Below the pieces are notes generated by a model. It searched no databases and had not been told where the DNA came from. It saw only the letters and a program-made list of their open reading frames with translations. 64,000 nucleotides of DNA from Prorocentrum cordatum (lineage: Eukaryota > Sar > Dinophyceae > Prorocentrales > Prorocentraceae): positions 62,001 through 126,000 of the forward strand of contig CAUYUJ010020606.1 of NCBI GenBank assembly GCA_963575745.1. The letters are read 5' to 3'. Below, piece by piece: positions 50,868-62,347 of the stretch. Positions within the stretch are counted from its first letter, which is position 1, and each line of letters opens with the position of its first letter. Both the position numbers and the translations under genes were made by a program.

Positions 50868-51745
50868 CATCGGTCGCCAGATTCTTCAGGTTTTCTGGCG
50901 AACTATGGATTTCCCATAACTCGGCGGGGATAACTTGGGGAAGCCAGTAGGTCGCCAGATTCCCTACGAGTTTCTTGAGACTTATGTGTTTTACACAGTT
51001 CAGAATCTCGACCCCGCTCGCCGCCTCCAATTCTGGGAAACCCATGGGTCGCGATACTCCATAGGGGTTTCTGGCGACCCATGGGTTTCCCACAGTTCGG
51101 AATCTCGACCCCGCTCGCCGCCGCGAGTTATGGGAAGCCCATCGGTCGCCAGATTCCTCAGGTTTTCTGGCGAACTATGGATTTCCCATAACTCGGCGGG
51201 GATAATTTGGGAAACCCATAGGTCGCGATACTCCATAGGGGTTTCTGGCGACCCATGGGTTTCCCATAATTTGGAACCTCGACCCCGCTCGCTGCCGCGA
51301 ATTGTGGGAAAGCCCATCGGTCGCCCAGGGAGCCTGGCGACCCATGGGTTTCCCATACCTCGGAACGCGGACCCCGCTCGCCGCCGCGAGGTCTGGGAAA
51401 CCCATAGGTCGCCGTAGGTCGCCATATTCCCTCGGGTTTCTGGCGACTTATGGGCTTCCCATACTTTGGACTCTCGACCCCGCTCGTCGCCTCGCACTAT
51501 GGGACGCACATAGGTCGCCAGATCTCATAGGGGGTTTCTGGCGACCTAGGGGTCTCCCAGAGTTCGGAATCTCGACCCCGCTCGCCGCCGCGAACTGTGG
51601 GAAACCCATAGGTCACCATATTCCTCGGGTTTTCTTGCGACCTATGGGATTCCCATATTTTGACGGGGTCAGTTCTGGGGCACCCATAGGTCGCCATATT
51701 TCCTATGGGTTTCTGGCGACTTATGGGCTTCCCGTAATCCCAGGA
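50868..51745. repeat. Hairpin satellite array, right
   Basis: About eight units of the same family as 20,777-22,453, with the paired arms 'gggaaacccataggtcgc' and complement and the joining 'aatctcgaccccgctcgccg'. Together with the left array it brackets the retrotransposon and its short host flanks. Confidence 0.9.
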
Positions 51746-52936
51746 ATGGCTCTTTGGGAAGTCGTGTGGCTCGCGTCTGGCGCCCTGCGACCGCGGGTTC
51801 CCCATGGTTCCGACAGCGCCGGGCGGCGTCATATTGGCCAAGAGCACCCCAAGAGTCCAGCCCTCAAGAGGCCCCAAGAGGCTCCAAACAGATCCCCGAG
51901 GAGCTCCCGCTAGGGCCCCCAACAGGGCCCAGACGCGCTCAATATATTGAGCTGAGAGGTGTTGTTGGTTTCGCCAGTTGGGGCTCAGTCGGTTCAGAGT
52001 AAAAACATTCCGACGGCGCCCAACAGAGTCATATTGTCCAAGAGCGCCCCAATAGAGCCCAATAAGCGCACAAGAGGCCCCTCGAGCTACAGAAGCGCCA
52101 GGGACGTCACGTGCGTCAGGAGCGTCTGGGGCGTCAGGAGTGTGAACCAGGGGCGCCACGCGGGTCCAGGAGCGTCAGGAGAGTCAGGGGCGTCAGGAGC
52201 GTCAGGACTGCCAGGCGCGTCAGGAGCGTTGGGGCGTTAAATGTGTCCGCGGTGTGAGGGGCGTCAGCATTGCATGCGATCGTTCCCCGCGCGCGCGTTC
52301 TCTCTCTCTCTCTCTTCCTCACTCTCTTTTTCCCTCTCTCTCTCTCTCCCTGTCTCTCTCTCTCTCTCGGGGCTTGGGAGGGCTCGCGGAACACCCCAAG
52401 GAGCTTCAGAGTGCCCACGCCCATGCCGAAGCCCCCAGTTCCCCAAGACGACCTCAGCAAGGTCCCAAGACGCCCCCCCCAGACGCTCCCCAACCTGCCG
52501 AGATTGCTCAAGACAGTGTCCAAGTGCGCTCCCAGAGGGCCCCAAACTGACACAAATCCGACACGAAACCAGCCCACCTCGCCCCGAGGGGGAGGATGAG
52601 GATAAGGAGGAGGAGGAGGAGGAGGAGCAGGAGGAGGAGGAGGATGAGGAGGAGGAGGAGGAGGAGGAGGAGGATGAGGAGGAGGAGGAGGAGGAGGGTG
52701 GAGGAGGGTTGACGTTCGAGTGTCCAGTTTCGAGTATTTCGGTTTGTGGGCTTCTTGATGTTTCCGGCTCCCGCATCAGATAGTGACGGTCCCGGGGTCT
52801 GACACGCCCCCTTCACTTTCCAACCTTGGTCTCGTTGGCTGACGCAACGCCACGCATCAACGCGCGCAGTTGGCGCACCCAGGCGCGCGTGCAAGCCCGT
52901 TCGGCCCCCAACTCGGACTCATGTCCTCGACCTCGC
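51746..52936. repeat. Gene-free stretch with several short repeats
   Basis: Includes 'ccccaagaggc' words (51,850-51,905), a 'gcgtcaggag' minisatellite (about 52,105-52,240), a CT tract (52,298-52,372) and a GAG tract (about 52,605-52,700). No gene is recognised on either strand. Confidence 0.6.
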
Positions 52937-53131
52937 AATGTCGGGGGCGGCAAAGAGGGGGGTGATGACTAGGCTATCATGGCGGGGGCCATGATATTTC
53001 CCCACATTCCATGGCGCCTCTTCTTATTGCAATACGTCCCTGGCCCCCCCCCGCTGGGCCGCGCACATGCCGCTGGCCATGATTTGCACCCCCCCCTCTT
53101 GGATACCCCCCTCTTGGCCGCTCCCGACAAT
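52937..53131 (+). repeat. Dispersed repeat family D, copy 2
   Basis: Homologue of 13,551-13,742: 'ggcaaagaggggggtgatga', 'atggcgcctcttctta' and the C-rich tail are all shared in order. Confidence 0.8.
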
Positions 53132-53610
53132 GTACTCCCCCACGTCTCAGTTGTTGTGACTGGCTGGTCGTGCTCACCTGCTGACGCTACCGTGGCTGGC
53201 GCGCCGGGACCACGAGACGGTCCGAGGGCGCTCCAGAACGGCCCAAGACGGCCCCAGGGCAGCTCTCAAGACGCTCCCAAGATGCCCCCGGAGGCCCCGA
53301 GAGGACCCCCGGGATGGTTTGCGGAAGCGGGGAACATTTTTTTTCCTCACAGGTTTTTGATAACAAGGATTTTGGGGTTCCTGCCTTTTCGGAGCCACAG
53401 CGGCCTGAGATGGCTCTCACGGCCTCCGAGATCGCACCAGGACGGCCCAAGAGGCCCCAAACATCGGCCCAAGGCGGCCCGTAGACGGCCCAAGATGGTC
53501 CCAAGACGGCCCCAGAGAGCCCCAAGACCGCTCACGAGGGCCCCAGCATTGCCCGAGCGAGCCCCACGAGGCTTCCAAGAGAACCCCAAGAGGATCCCAA
53601 GCAGCCCCCA
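53132..53610. repeat. Inverted family E-like repeat
   Basis: Words such as 'ggccccaagaggcccc' and 'cccaagacggccccag' are the reverse complement of the GGGGCC units at 50,400-50,610, so this is a diverged inverted copy. No gene recognised. Confidence 0.5.
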
Positions 53611-54009
53611 AGAGAGCCGTGGTGTCCCATGGTGTCCCGTGGCGCGGTGTCCCATGTTTCCCCGTGGTGTCCCGTAAGGTCGAGTGTGAGATCGATAGTG
53701 ACATCGATAGTTGCATCGATAGTCAGATCGATTTTCAAATCGATAGTGAGGTCGATAGTGAGATCGATGGATAGTGATATCGATTAGTAGAGGGAGATCG
53801 ATAGTTAGATCAATAGGTAAGTAGAGAGTGATTTCGATGGACAGAATTGCCAAACATGTGCTCTGTGGTGGCCGACTGGTTTCCGCCGAATCCGATCCGA
53901 CCCTAATCGCACACCGAAAGCCGAACTGCGCCCCGCACAGTCTCCTCATCACCCGAAGGCTGGTCGTGTTAATACATTGCATTGCATATTTATCGATATA
54001 TAAGTATCA

Positions 54010-54042
<33 letters not shown>

Positions 54043-54046
54043 GGTT

Positions 54047-54089
<43 letters not shown>

Positions 54090-54740
54090 TCGGAGGTTCA
54101 GGGGTGAGTTCGAAGTGAATCGGAGACCCCCCAACTGTAAACCGGTTTCGGTTTCGTCTTCGTGTCGTGCGTGCGGGCGAGGCGCAGCTGCCTGGGCGGG
54201 CGAGAAGAACGAACCCACTGTGGCTAGGGCGAGACTGAACTCAATGACCCTACGCCCGCCGGTTGGCCGACGATGGCTCGGGGGTGTCCCGCTGATGTCC
54301 CGCGGTGTACCGTGGCGCGGTGTCCCCTGGTGTCCCGTGGTATCTTGTGGTGTCCCATGGTGTCTCGTGGTGTCCCGTGGTTCTCCGTGGTGTCCTGTGA
54401 GGTCGACTGTGAGATCGATCGTAAGATCGACCGACAAATCGATGGTGAGATCGATAGTGAGGTCGACTTCGAGATCGATAGATAGCGAGAGCGAAGATGG
54501 AGGGAGATCGATAGTGAGATCGATAGGTAGATAGAGAGTGAGATCGATAGAACTGGCCGAACAGGTGCTCCGTGTTCCCCGACTGATCTCCGCCGAATCC
54601 GATCCGGCCTCGACCGCTCACCGAAAGCTGAACTCCCCCCCCCCCACAGCCTCCTCATCACCCGAGGGGGTGGTCGTATAGGTGTTCCTGTACGGCCACC
54701 CCTCGAGCGAGGAGGAGGTTGGGGACACCACGGACACCAC
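53611..54740 (+). repeat. Tandem segmental duplication, about 710-bp period
   Basis: Two diverged copies: 'cctcatcacccga' at 53,944 and 54,654 are 710 bp apart. Each copy has a 'ggtgtcccgtggtgtcccat' tract, a GATCGATAGTGA tract (53,690-53,830 and 54,400-54,560) and a shared segment with 'tccgccgaatccgatccg'. ORFs here are repeat-derived. Confidence 0.8.
54012..54086. repeat. (TA)n microsatellite
   Basis: Two TA runs interrupted by 'ggtttatatt', the most AT-rich spot of the right half. Confidence 0.95.
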
Positions 54741-56743
54741 GGCACACCACGGGACACCACGGGACACCGCGCCACGGGACACCGAGGGACCCCACGGGGC
54801 ACTGGCGGGGCATCCCCGAGCCGCCGCCGGCCAACCAGGCGGCGCAGAGCCATGGAGCCCAGCTTCGCCCCAGCCACGGCGGGCGCACGCCTCCCGCCCG
54901 CCCGCGCCGCTGCGCCTCGCCTCGCCCGCGCGACACGAGCACGACACCGACCCCGATTTCCCGGTGGGGGGTCTCCGTTTCGCTTCGAACTCTCGGCGGC
55001 CCCCGGGGTCGACAGAGTAGAGTACACCAGAGTAGGGCACATTGGAGTGGAACAAAGTATATTCTGATGGAGTAGAGAAGAACAGGGTACGATGGAGCAT
55101 AATCAAGCACCAGAGTACAGCACACTAGGATTGACGATGAAATTGTAGTTTCTGGTGCAGTGCGATTGAGTTGAGTAGGATTTCCGTTTCGTCGGCGTGC
55201 ACCGTTGTCGCACGTTTGCATGCGACCTTTGGGCTGGAGGAGTACACTTTGCTGGTTGCTTCTCTCGATGACTGGGCTCGCTGGCGCTGGTGCAAATTCA
55301 GGTCGTGGCTCGCATGCTTCTGTAGACCATTCTGTGGACCGTTCTTCTCAAGATGTGCATTCGGTCGACACGATGTGGCGTGACGCGCGTGAGCGAGATG
55401 GCGCCGTGCAGGAGGGACAACGGGCCTGCCTGCTCCCTGCCCGCCCCTCTGACACCTGCCCCCCCCCGCGCCGCCGACGCCTCGACCCCAGAGCAGCATG
55501 CTGCTCGAGCATGTCGCTTTCCATGTCCTACTACCACCGGACGGTCCGCAGTGCCCCGGGCGCCACGACAGCCCCCCGCACGCTCGCAGCCATGCTGCGC
55601 GCCCTGCTCGTGCTGCTGCCGGCCGCCGCCGCGGACGGCCTCAGCGAGCCGCGGCAGGCCCCTAAGAAGGCGGGGCCGCGGGGGGGGGAGCGGGCACGAG
55701 CGGGGAGGGGCCTGGCAGCAGCAGCAGTCCGAGCCAGCAGCTCTCGGAGGGCTGCCCGCGTCCTCTGCTGGGGACAGATCGGGGCAGAGCGGAGCACACG
55801 TGCGCCGAGTCACCACGAGTGCGCCCCTCCAGGGCGCACTCCGATCGGGCGAGACCCCGATTCGATGTGGATTCTGGCTGGCCCGATCCGACTCGATGCC
55901 CACATACTCTGACGGTCCGATGCGGCCCGATGCTTGCATGGCGCTGTTGTGCGTCCTGACGGAGGCGATCTTATCCAATCTTGGCTCCCTGCCGATGCAG
56001 CCCGATCCGGCGCACATGTCGAGCCGGCACGAGCTCCCGACCTGGTGCTGACGGACCCTGGTCCTCGCAGGCAGACTCGAGGGCACCACGCACGCCGCCG
56101 CCGCCGACGCCTCCTCCTCCTCCTCCTCCTCCTCCTCCTCCTCTCCTTCTAACTTTTTGGCCGCCTCGCTTTGCGTGTGCCCAGACACGCCAGAATCCAG
56201 AGGCACAGGCCCCACCGCTTGGTCTGAGCCAGGCCAGGATGCGGTTCGTTCGTCGTCGTCGTCGTCGTCGTTGTCGTTGTCGTCGTCATCGTCGTCGTCG
56301 TCGTCGGCGTCGTCGTTCGTTCTTTCGTTCATTCGTTCGTTCGTTCGAGGACACCACGCGCGCCGCTCGGTGGGAAGGGGCCCAGATGGCCAGCAGAGTT
56401 TCAGGCGCCAGGGCGCGGTCCAGGGTTCTGCCGTGGTCCTCCCACGACACGTGCTGGTCGGAGCAGCACTCAGATCGGCTACGCGGAAGAGTGACCTTTC
56501 GCCAGTGTGACTTTTGGTGCGGGCCCAAGGTGTCCCCCCATAATTGGCCTGTACCCTTGGATTTGGCGTCCCTGCGGCCCCCTACAGCAGCGCACCAGGG
56601 TCACGCAAACGGTGATGATAATGATTCGTTCAAAGATTGCCAAGATTCCTCCTATTTCCAAGATTCCCAGCCGTTTTGGCCGAGGCAATTTTCGCAGAAT
56701 CAGCTTGTCGAACGTGCGAGCTCGGCTCGGCTCTACCCGCGCC
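54741..56743. other. Region upstream of RuBisCO; no gene recognised
   Basis: Contains imperfect 'gagtagag' and 'acagggtac' words at 55,015-55,135, a CTC tract at 56,110-56,145 and GTC/GTTC tracts at 56,247-56,345. There is no TATA-like box at a clear position, as is usual in dinoflagellates. Frames across 55.2-56.5 kb do not resemble known proteins. Confidence 0.45.
56689..56697 (+). promoter_or_regulatory. Candidate trans-splice acceptor for RuBisCO mRNA
   Basis: A short pyrimidine-containing 'attttcgcag' ends in AG at 56,697, 46 bp before the chosen ATG. Dinoflagellate mRNAs receive their leader at such AGs. Another AG follows 'agattccc' at 56,670. Which is used cannot be told from sequence. 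Confidence 0.3.
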
Positions 56744-59700
56744 ATGGCCCAACGCGCCTCGCTCGGGGCTGCCGCTGGCCTGGCGGCCGTCGCTTGCTTG
56801 AAGCACAGCCAGTCCTTCGTGTCCTCGCAGGTTGCGCCCCGCGCCGCCGTCGAGGAGACGCTGCAGGCTTCCCCTGCGGAGGCGGCCCCCGCCCTTCGCG
56901 GCGCCGCGCACGCCCAGCAGCCCAGCCCCACGGGGGGAGCGGCGGCCCTGGCAGCGCCGGCGGCCGCCGCCGCCCTCGCCGCGGCGGTCGGGTCCAAGCG
57001 CCGCGGTCGTGCCAGCAAGCTGGCGGCCGGCCAGGCCTCGCGCGTTGTTCCGGTCCAATCGCGCGCCAGCGTGGCCCGCCGTGCCTTGGACCAGTCGAGC
57101 CGCTACGCGGACCTCTCGCTGACGGAGGAGGACTTGATCAAGAACGGCCAGCACGTGCTGGTGGCCTACATCATGAAGCCCAAGGCGGGCTACGACTACC
57201 TGGCCACCGCGGCGCACTTCGCGGCGGAGTCCTCCACTGGCACGAACGTGAACGTGTGCACCACCGATGACTTCACAAAGACTGTGGACGCGCTCGTCTA
57301 TTACATCGACCCAGAGAATGAAGAGATGAAGATCGCCTACCCGACGGCTTTGTTCGACCGCAACATCACCGACGGCCGCGCCATGATGTGTTCCGTGCTG
57401 ACCTTGAGCATCGGAAACAACCAGGGTATGGGCGACGTCGACTACGGCAAGATCTATGATATCTATTTTCCGCCGCAGTACCTGCGCTTGTTCGACGGGC
57501 CGTCGTGCTGCGTGATCGACATGTGGCGCATCCTGGGCCGCGGCACGGTCGGCGGTGGCCTGGTGGTCGGCACCATTATCAAGCCCAAGCTCGGCTTGCA
57601 GCCGAAGCCCTTCGGCCAGGCGTGCTATGGCTTCTGGCAGGGCGGCGACTTCATCAAGAACGATGAGCCGCAGGGCAACCAGACGTTCTGCCAGATGAAC
57701 GAATGCATCCCCGAAGTCGTGAAGGCCATGCGCGCGGCACAGGAGGAAACGGGCCAGGGCAAGTTGTTCTCCGCCAACATTACGGCGGATGACCCGAACG
57801 AGATGATCGCACGTGCCAAGTACATCTTGAACCAGATGGGCCCGATGGCAGAGAATTGCGCCTTCTTGGTCGACGGCTACGTGGCTGGCGGCACTGCGGT
57901 GACCGTTGCGCGCCGCAACTTCCCGAAGCAATTCCTGCACTACCACCGCGCCGGCCACGGCGCAGTGACCAGCCCGCAGACGCAGCGCGGGTACACCGCC
58001 TTCGTGCACACCAAGTTGTCGCGCGTCATCGGTGCCAGCGGCATCCACACGGGCACGATGAGCTTTGGCAAGATGGAGGGCGACGCTTCGGACAAGAACA
58101 TCGGCTTCATGCTGCAAGACGACGTCGCCGACGGCCCCTACTACCGCCAGGAGTGGGAGGGCATGAAGCAGACCACCCCGATCATCTCGGGTGGCATGAA
58201 CGCCTTGCGGCTGCCTGCGTTCTTCGAGAACCTGGGCCACTCGAACGTTATCCTGACGGCCGGCGGTGGGGCCTTCGGGCACAAGGACGGGCCGAAGCAG
58301 GGCGCGATCTCGTGCGCCCAGGGCGAGGAGTCGTGGAAGTTGTGGAAGGCAGGCACCTACGGCGACGTGAGCCTGTCGGACGGCGTCGTCGAGTACGCGA
58401 AGACGCACGAGGAGCTCAAGGGCGCGTTCTTGACGTTCCAGAAGGATGCGGACCAGATCTACCCGGGCTGGAAGGAGAAGCTCGGCTACACGGGCGAGTC
58501 CTCCGTCCAGGCGGCCAGCTTCAATTGGCAGAAGAAGGACTTGGCCGCGGCGTTCGTTGGCGCCAGCAAGACTCGCAAAGCGAGCTCTGTGACCCGCCAG
58601 GCCCTGGACCAGTCGAGCCGCTACGCGGACCTCTCGTTGACGGAGGAGGACCTGATCAAGAACGGCCAGCACGTGCTGGTGGCCTACATCATGAAGCCCA
58701 AGGCGGGCTACGACTACCTGGCCACCGCGGCGCACTTCGCGGCGGAGTCCTCCACTGGCACGAACGTGAACGTGTGCACCACCGATGACTTCACAAAGAC
58801 TGTTGATGCGCTCGTCTATTACATCGACCCAGAGAATGAAGAGATGAAGATCGCCTACCCGACGGCTTTGTTCGACCGCAACATCACCGACGGCCGCGCC
58901 ATGATGTGTTCCGTGCTGACCTTGAGCATCGGGAACAACCAGGGTATGGGCGACGTCGACTACGGCAAGATCTATGATATCTATTTTCCGCCGCAGTACC
59001 TGCGCCTGTTCGACGGGCCGTCGTGCTGCGTGATCGACATGTGGCGCATCCTGGGCCGCGGCACGGTCGGCGGTGGCCTGGTGGTCGGCACCATTATCAA
59101 GCCCAAGCTCGGCTTGCAGCCGAAGCCCTTCGGCCAGGCGTGCTATGGCTTCTGGCAGGGCGGCGACTTCATCAAGAACGATGAGCCGCAGGGCAACCAG
59201 ACGTTCTGCCAGATGAACGAATGCATCCCCGAAGTCGTGAAGGCCATGCGCGCGGCACAGGAGGAAACGGGCCAGGGCAAGTTGTTCTCCGCCAACATTA
59301 CGGCGGATGACCCGAACGAGATGATCGCACGTGCCAAGTACATCTTGAACCAGATGGGCCCGATGGCGGAGAATTGCGCCTTCTTGGTCGACGGCTACGT
59401 GGCTGGCGGCACTGCGGTGACCGTTGCTCGTCGCAACTTCCCGAAGCAATTCCTGCACTACCACCGCGCCGGCCACGGCGCAGTGACCAGCCCGCAGACG
59501 CAGCGCGGGTACACCGCCTTCGTGCACACCAAGTTGTCGCGCGTCATCGGTGCCAGCGGCATCCACACGGGCACGATGAGCTTTGGCAAGATGGAGGGCG
59601 ACGCTTCGGACAAGAACATCGGCTTCATGCTGCAAGACGACGTCGCCGACGGCCCCTACTACCGCCAGGAGTGGGAGGGCATGAAGCAGACCACCCCGAT

Positions 59701-61585
59701 CATCTCGGGTGGCATGAACGCCTTGCGGCTGCCTGCGTTCTTCGAGAACCTGGGCCACTCGAACGTTATCCTGACGGCCGGCGGTGGGGCTTTCGGGCAC
59801 AAGGACGGGCCGAAGCAGGGCGCGATCTCGTGCGCCCAGGGCGAGGAGTCGTGGAAGTTGTGGAAGGCAGGCACCTACGGCGACGTGAGCCTGTCGGACG
59901 GCGTCGTCGAGTACGCGAAGACGCACGAGGAGCTCAAGGGCGCGTTCTTGACGTTCCAGAAGGATGCGGACCAGATCTACCCGGGCTGGAAGGAGAAGCT
60001 CGGCTACACGGGCGAGTCCTCCGTCCAGGCGGCCAGCTTCAATTGGCAGAAGAAGGATTTGGCCGCGGCGTTCGTTGGCGCCAGCAAGACTCGCAAAGCG
60101 AGCTCTGTGACCCGCCGGCCCTGGACCAGTCGAGCCGCTACGCGGACCTCTCGCTGACGGAGGAGGACCTGATCAAGAACGGCCAGCACGTGCTGGTGGC
60201 CTACATCATGAAGCCCAAGGCGGGCTACGACTACCTGGCCACCGCGGCGCACTTCGCGGCGGAGTCCTCCACTGGCACGAACGTGAACGTGTGCACCACC
60301 GATGACTTCACAAAGACTGTGGATGCGCTCGTCTACTACATCGACCCAGAGAATGAAGAGATGAAGATCGCCTACCCGACGGCTTTGTTCGACCGCAACA
60401 TCACCGACGGCCGCGCCATGATGTGTTCCGTGCTGACCTTGAGCATCGGGAAACAACCAGGGTATGGGCGACGTCGACTACGGCAAGATCTATGATATCT
60501 ATTTTCCGCCGCAGTACCTGCGCCTGTTCGACGGGCCGTCGTGCTGCGTGATCGACATGTGGCGCATCCTGGGCCGCGGCACGGTCGGCGGTGGCCTGGT
60601 GGTCGGCACCATTATCAAGCCCAAGCTCGGCTTGCAGCCGAAGCCCTTCGGCCAGGCGTGCTATGGCTTCTGGCAGGGCGGCGACTTCATCAAGAACGAT
60701 GAGCCGCAGGGCAACCAGACGTTCTGCCAGATGAACGAATGCATCCCCGAAGTCGTGAAGGCCATGCGCGCGGCACAGGAGGAAACGGGCCAGGGCAAGT
60801 TGTTCTCCGCCAACATTACGGCGGATGACCCGAACGAGATGATCGCACGTGCCAAGTACATCTTGAACCAGATGGGCCCGATGGCAGAGAATTGCGCCTT
60901 CTTGGTCGACGGCTACGTGGCTGGCGGCACTGCGGTGACCGTTGCGCGCCGCAACTTCCCGAAGCAATTCCTGCACTACCACCGCGCCGGCCACGGCGCA
61001 GTGACCAGCCCGCAGACGCAGCGCGGGTACACCGCCTTCGTGCACACCAAGTTGTCGCGCGTCATCGGTGCCAGCGGCATCCACACGGGCACGATGAGCT
61101 TTGGCAAGATGGAGGGCGACGCTTCGGACAAGAACATCGGCTTCATGCTGCAAGACGACGTCGCCGACGGCCCCTACTACCGCCAGGAGTGGGAGGGCAT
61201 GAAGCAGACCACCCCGATCATCTCGGGTGGCATGAACGCCTTGCGGCTGCCTGCGTTCTTCGAGAACCTGGGCCACTCGAACGTTATCCTGACGGCCGGC
61301 GGCGGGGCTTTCGGGCACAAGGACGGGCCGAAGCAGGGCGCGATCTCGTGCGCCCAGGGCGAGGAGTCGTGGAAGTTGTGGAAGGCAGGCACCTATGGCG
61401 ACGTGAGCCTGTCGGACGGCGTCGTCGAGTACGCGAAGACGCACGAGGAGCTCAAGGGCGCGTTCTTGACGTTCCAGAAGGATGCGGACCAGATCTACCC
61501 GGGCTGGAAGGAGAAGCTCGGCTACACGGGCGAGTCCTCCGTCCAGGCGGCCAGCTTCAATTGGCAGAAGAAGGAGTTGAGCTGA
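56744..61585 (+). CDS. rbcL: Form II RuBisCO large subunit polyprotein (three tandem copies)
   Basis: Ribulose-1,5-bisphosphate carboxylase/oxygenase fixes CO2 in the plastid stroma; form II works as large-subunit dimers without a small subunit. Peridinin dinoflagellates encode it in the nucleus as a polyprotein. ATG 56,744 (gcgccATGgcc) gives a 113-residue presequence: a hydrophobic signal-like stretch ([14 protein letters not shown]), an Ala/Ser/Pro-rich middle, a second hydrophobic run ([17 protein letters not shown]) and a basic SKRRGR, fitting multi-membrane plastid import. An upstream in-frame ATG exists (56,612) but gives a poorer start. Three near-identical 506-residue units follow. 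Catalytic residues are present: in unit 1, Lys167 of IIKPKLGL, Lys192 of FIKNDEP (carbamylated) and Lys330 of SFGKMEG. The third unit is out of frame for about 335 bases. No introns are visible. Total about 1,613 residues if the frame is maintained. Confidence 0.97.
57083..58600 (+). other. rbcL: RuBisCO unit 1
   Basis: From [11 protein letters not shown] to the linker ending SVTRQ; 1,518 bp, 506 residues, fully open. The last 20 or so residues ([19 protein letters not shown]) form a basic linker to the next unit, a probable processing site. Confidence 0.95.
58601..60117 (+). other. rbcL: RuBisCO unit 2
   Basis: Nearly identical to unit 1 at base level, with scattered silent changes. Its end carries a 1-base deletion: 'acccgccggccctgg' here against 'acccgccaggccctgg' at the unit 1/2 junction, so the frame shifts at about 60,116. 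Confidence 0.95.
60118..61585 (+). other. rbcL: RuBisCO unit 3 (first 335 bases out of frame)
   Basis: The start is read in frame 1 because of the upstream deletion. An extra A at about 60,451 ('gggaaacaacc' against 'gggaacaacc' in unit 2) restores frame 2. The rest is intact to NWQKKELS and TGA. It lacks the basic linker, as expected for the last unit. Confidence 0.95.
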
Positions 61586-61861
61586 TCGTTTCCAGATCCA
61601 CGCCACCGTTTCACGTATCCTGTTGGTGTTTCGAGTGCATTTTGAGCGCTTTATTTTAGCATACCGTTTTCGAGTCGGCCAGCTTGCTCTGGGCAAGCGG
61701 CTGGCTAGCACTCAATTCGTGTCTCGTAGGGCCAGCGTTTAATCATGTCAGCGATCTGTGTGCAACGTGCACAGTCGTCGCGCCCATTCTTTATTAGCGG
61801 GTAAGCTTTCGCACAAGCATTCTGCCAGCTGCCCAGCCTCGTATTTGACGCGCCGAGTGCA
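61586..61861 (+). other. RuBisCO 3' flank
   Basis: About 275 bp, less GC-rich than the gene, with 'gcattttgagcgctttatttt' soon after the stop. It contains the 3' untranslated region; no clear processing signal is recognised. Confidence 0.5.
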
Positions 61862-61979
61862 AATTTAGGGGAACGAGCAATGACATAAACATAACAACTC
61901 GGAGGTCCGCGTGGGATCTGAGAAATCCGCGCGGACCTCCGAATTTTAATGTTTACGTTATTCTTCGTTCCCCTAAAAG
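61862..61979. mobile_element. MITE-like foldback element, near-complete palindrome
   Basis: Left arm 61,862-61,919 (aatttaggggaacgagcaat...) and right arm 61,922-61,979 (...cgttcccctaaaag) are reverse complements over almost 60 bp, including a perfect 13-bp core TCGGAGGTCCGCG. No coding sequence. Sits about 280 bp after the RuBisCO stop codon. Confidence 0.8.
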
Positions 61980-62347
61980 CAGACCTCTGATGGGGCGGGC
62001 GTTTGCCAGAACAGAAAAAGGCATGGGCAGGGGCCGCCATCGATAACCATCGGGTATTTTTTTGCAGACGCCAGCCTGCTGCGCGACGCCCTCGAGGGGC
62101 GCTGCGCGTACCAGGGGCACCCCCAGTATCCCTGTCAGAAAATAGGAGGGGAAAAATACACAGACACAATTCGTCGTCGATCCCCAGGACAGTATAGGAA
62201 AATAGGGGAAGTGTGTGGGGGGGGGATAGGAAAATAGGGGAAGTGCGTGGGGGGGGGGGGAAGGCGATAACCCAGAAAGTACGGGAACATATTCGTAATC
62301 CTGGGATTTGTGTCCATGTGTCTGTGTGTCCCTGGGCCCCTCTGTAT
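61980..62347. repeat. Dispersed repeat family C region
   Basis: Carries 'acacagacacaattcgtcg', 'tccccaggacagtatagg', G-rich runs at 62,213-62,262 and 'gtgtgtccctgggcccc'. Related wording occurs at 8,325-8,440 and 63,840-64,000. No gene recognised. Confidence 0.5.

Noticed and set aside
56630-59926. 1,098-aa open frame antisense to RuBisCO
   Set aside because: It follows the RuBisCO repeat period exactly and exists because the strong G/C third-position bias removes antisense stops. It has no independent features.
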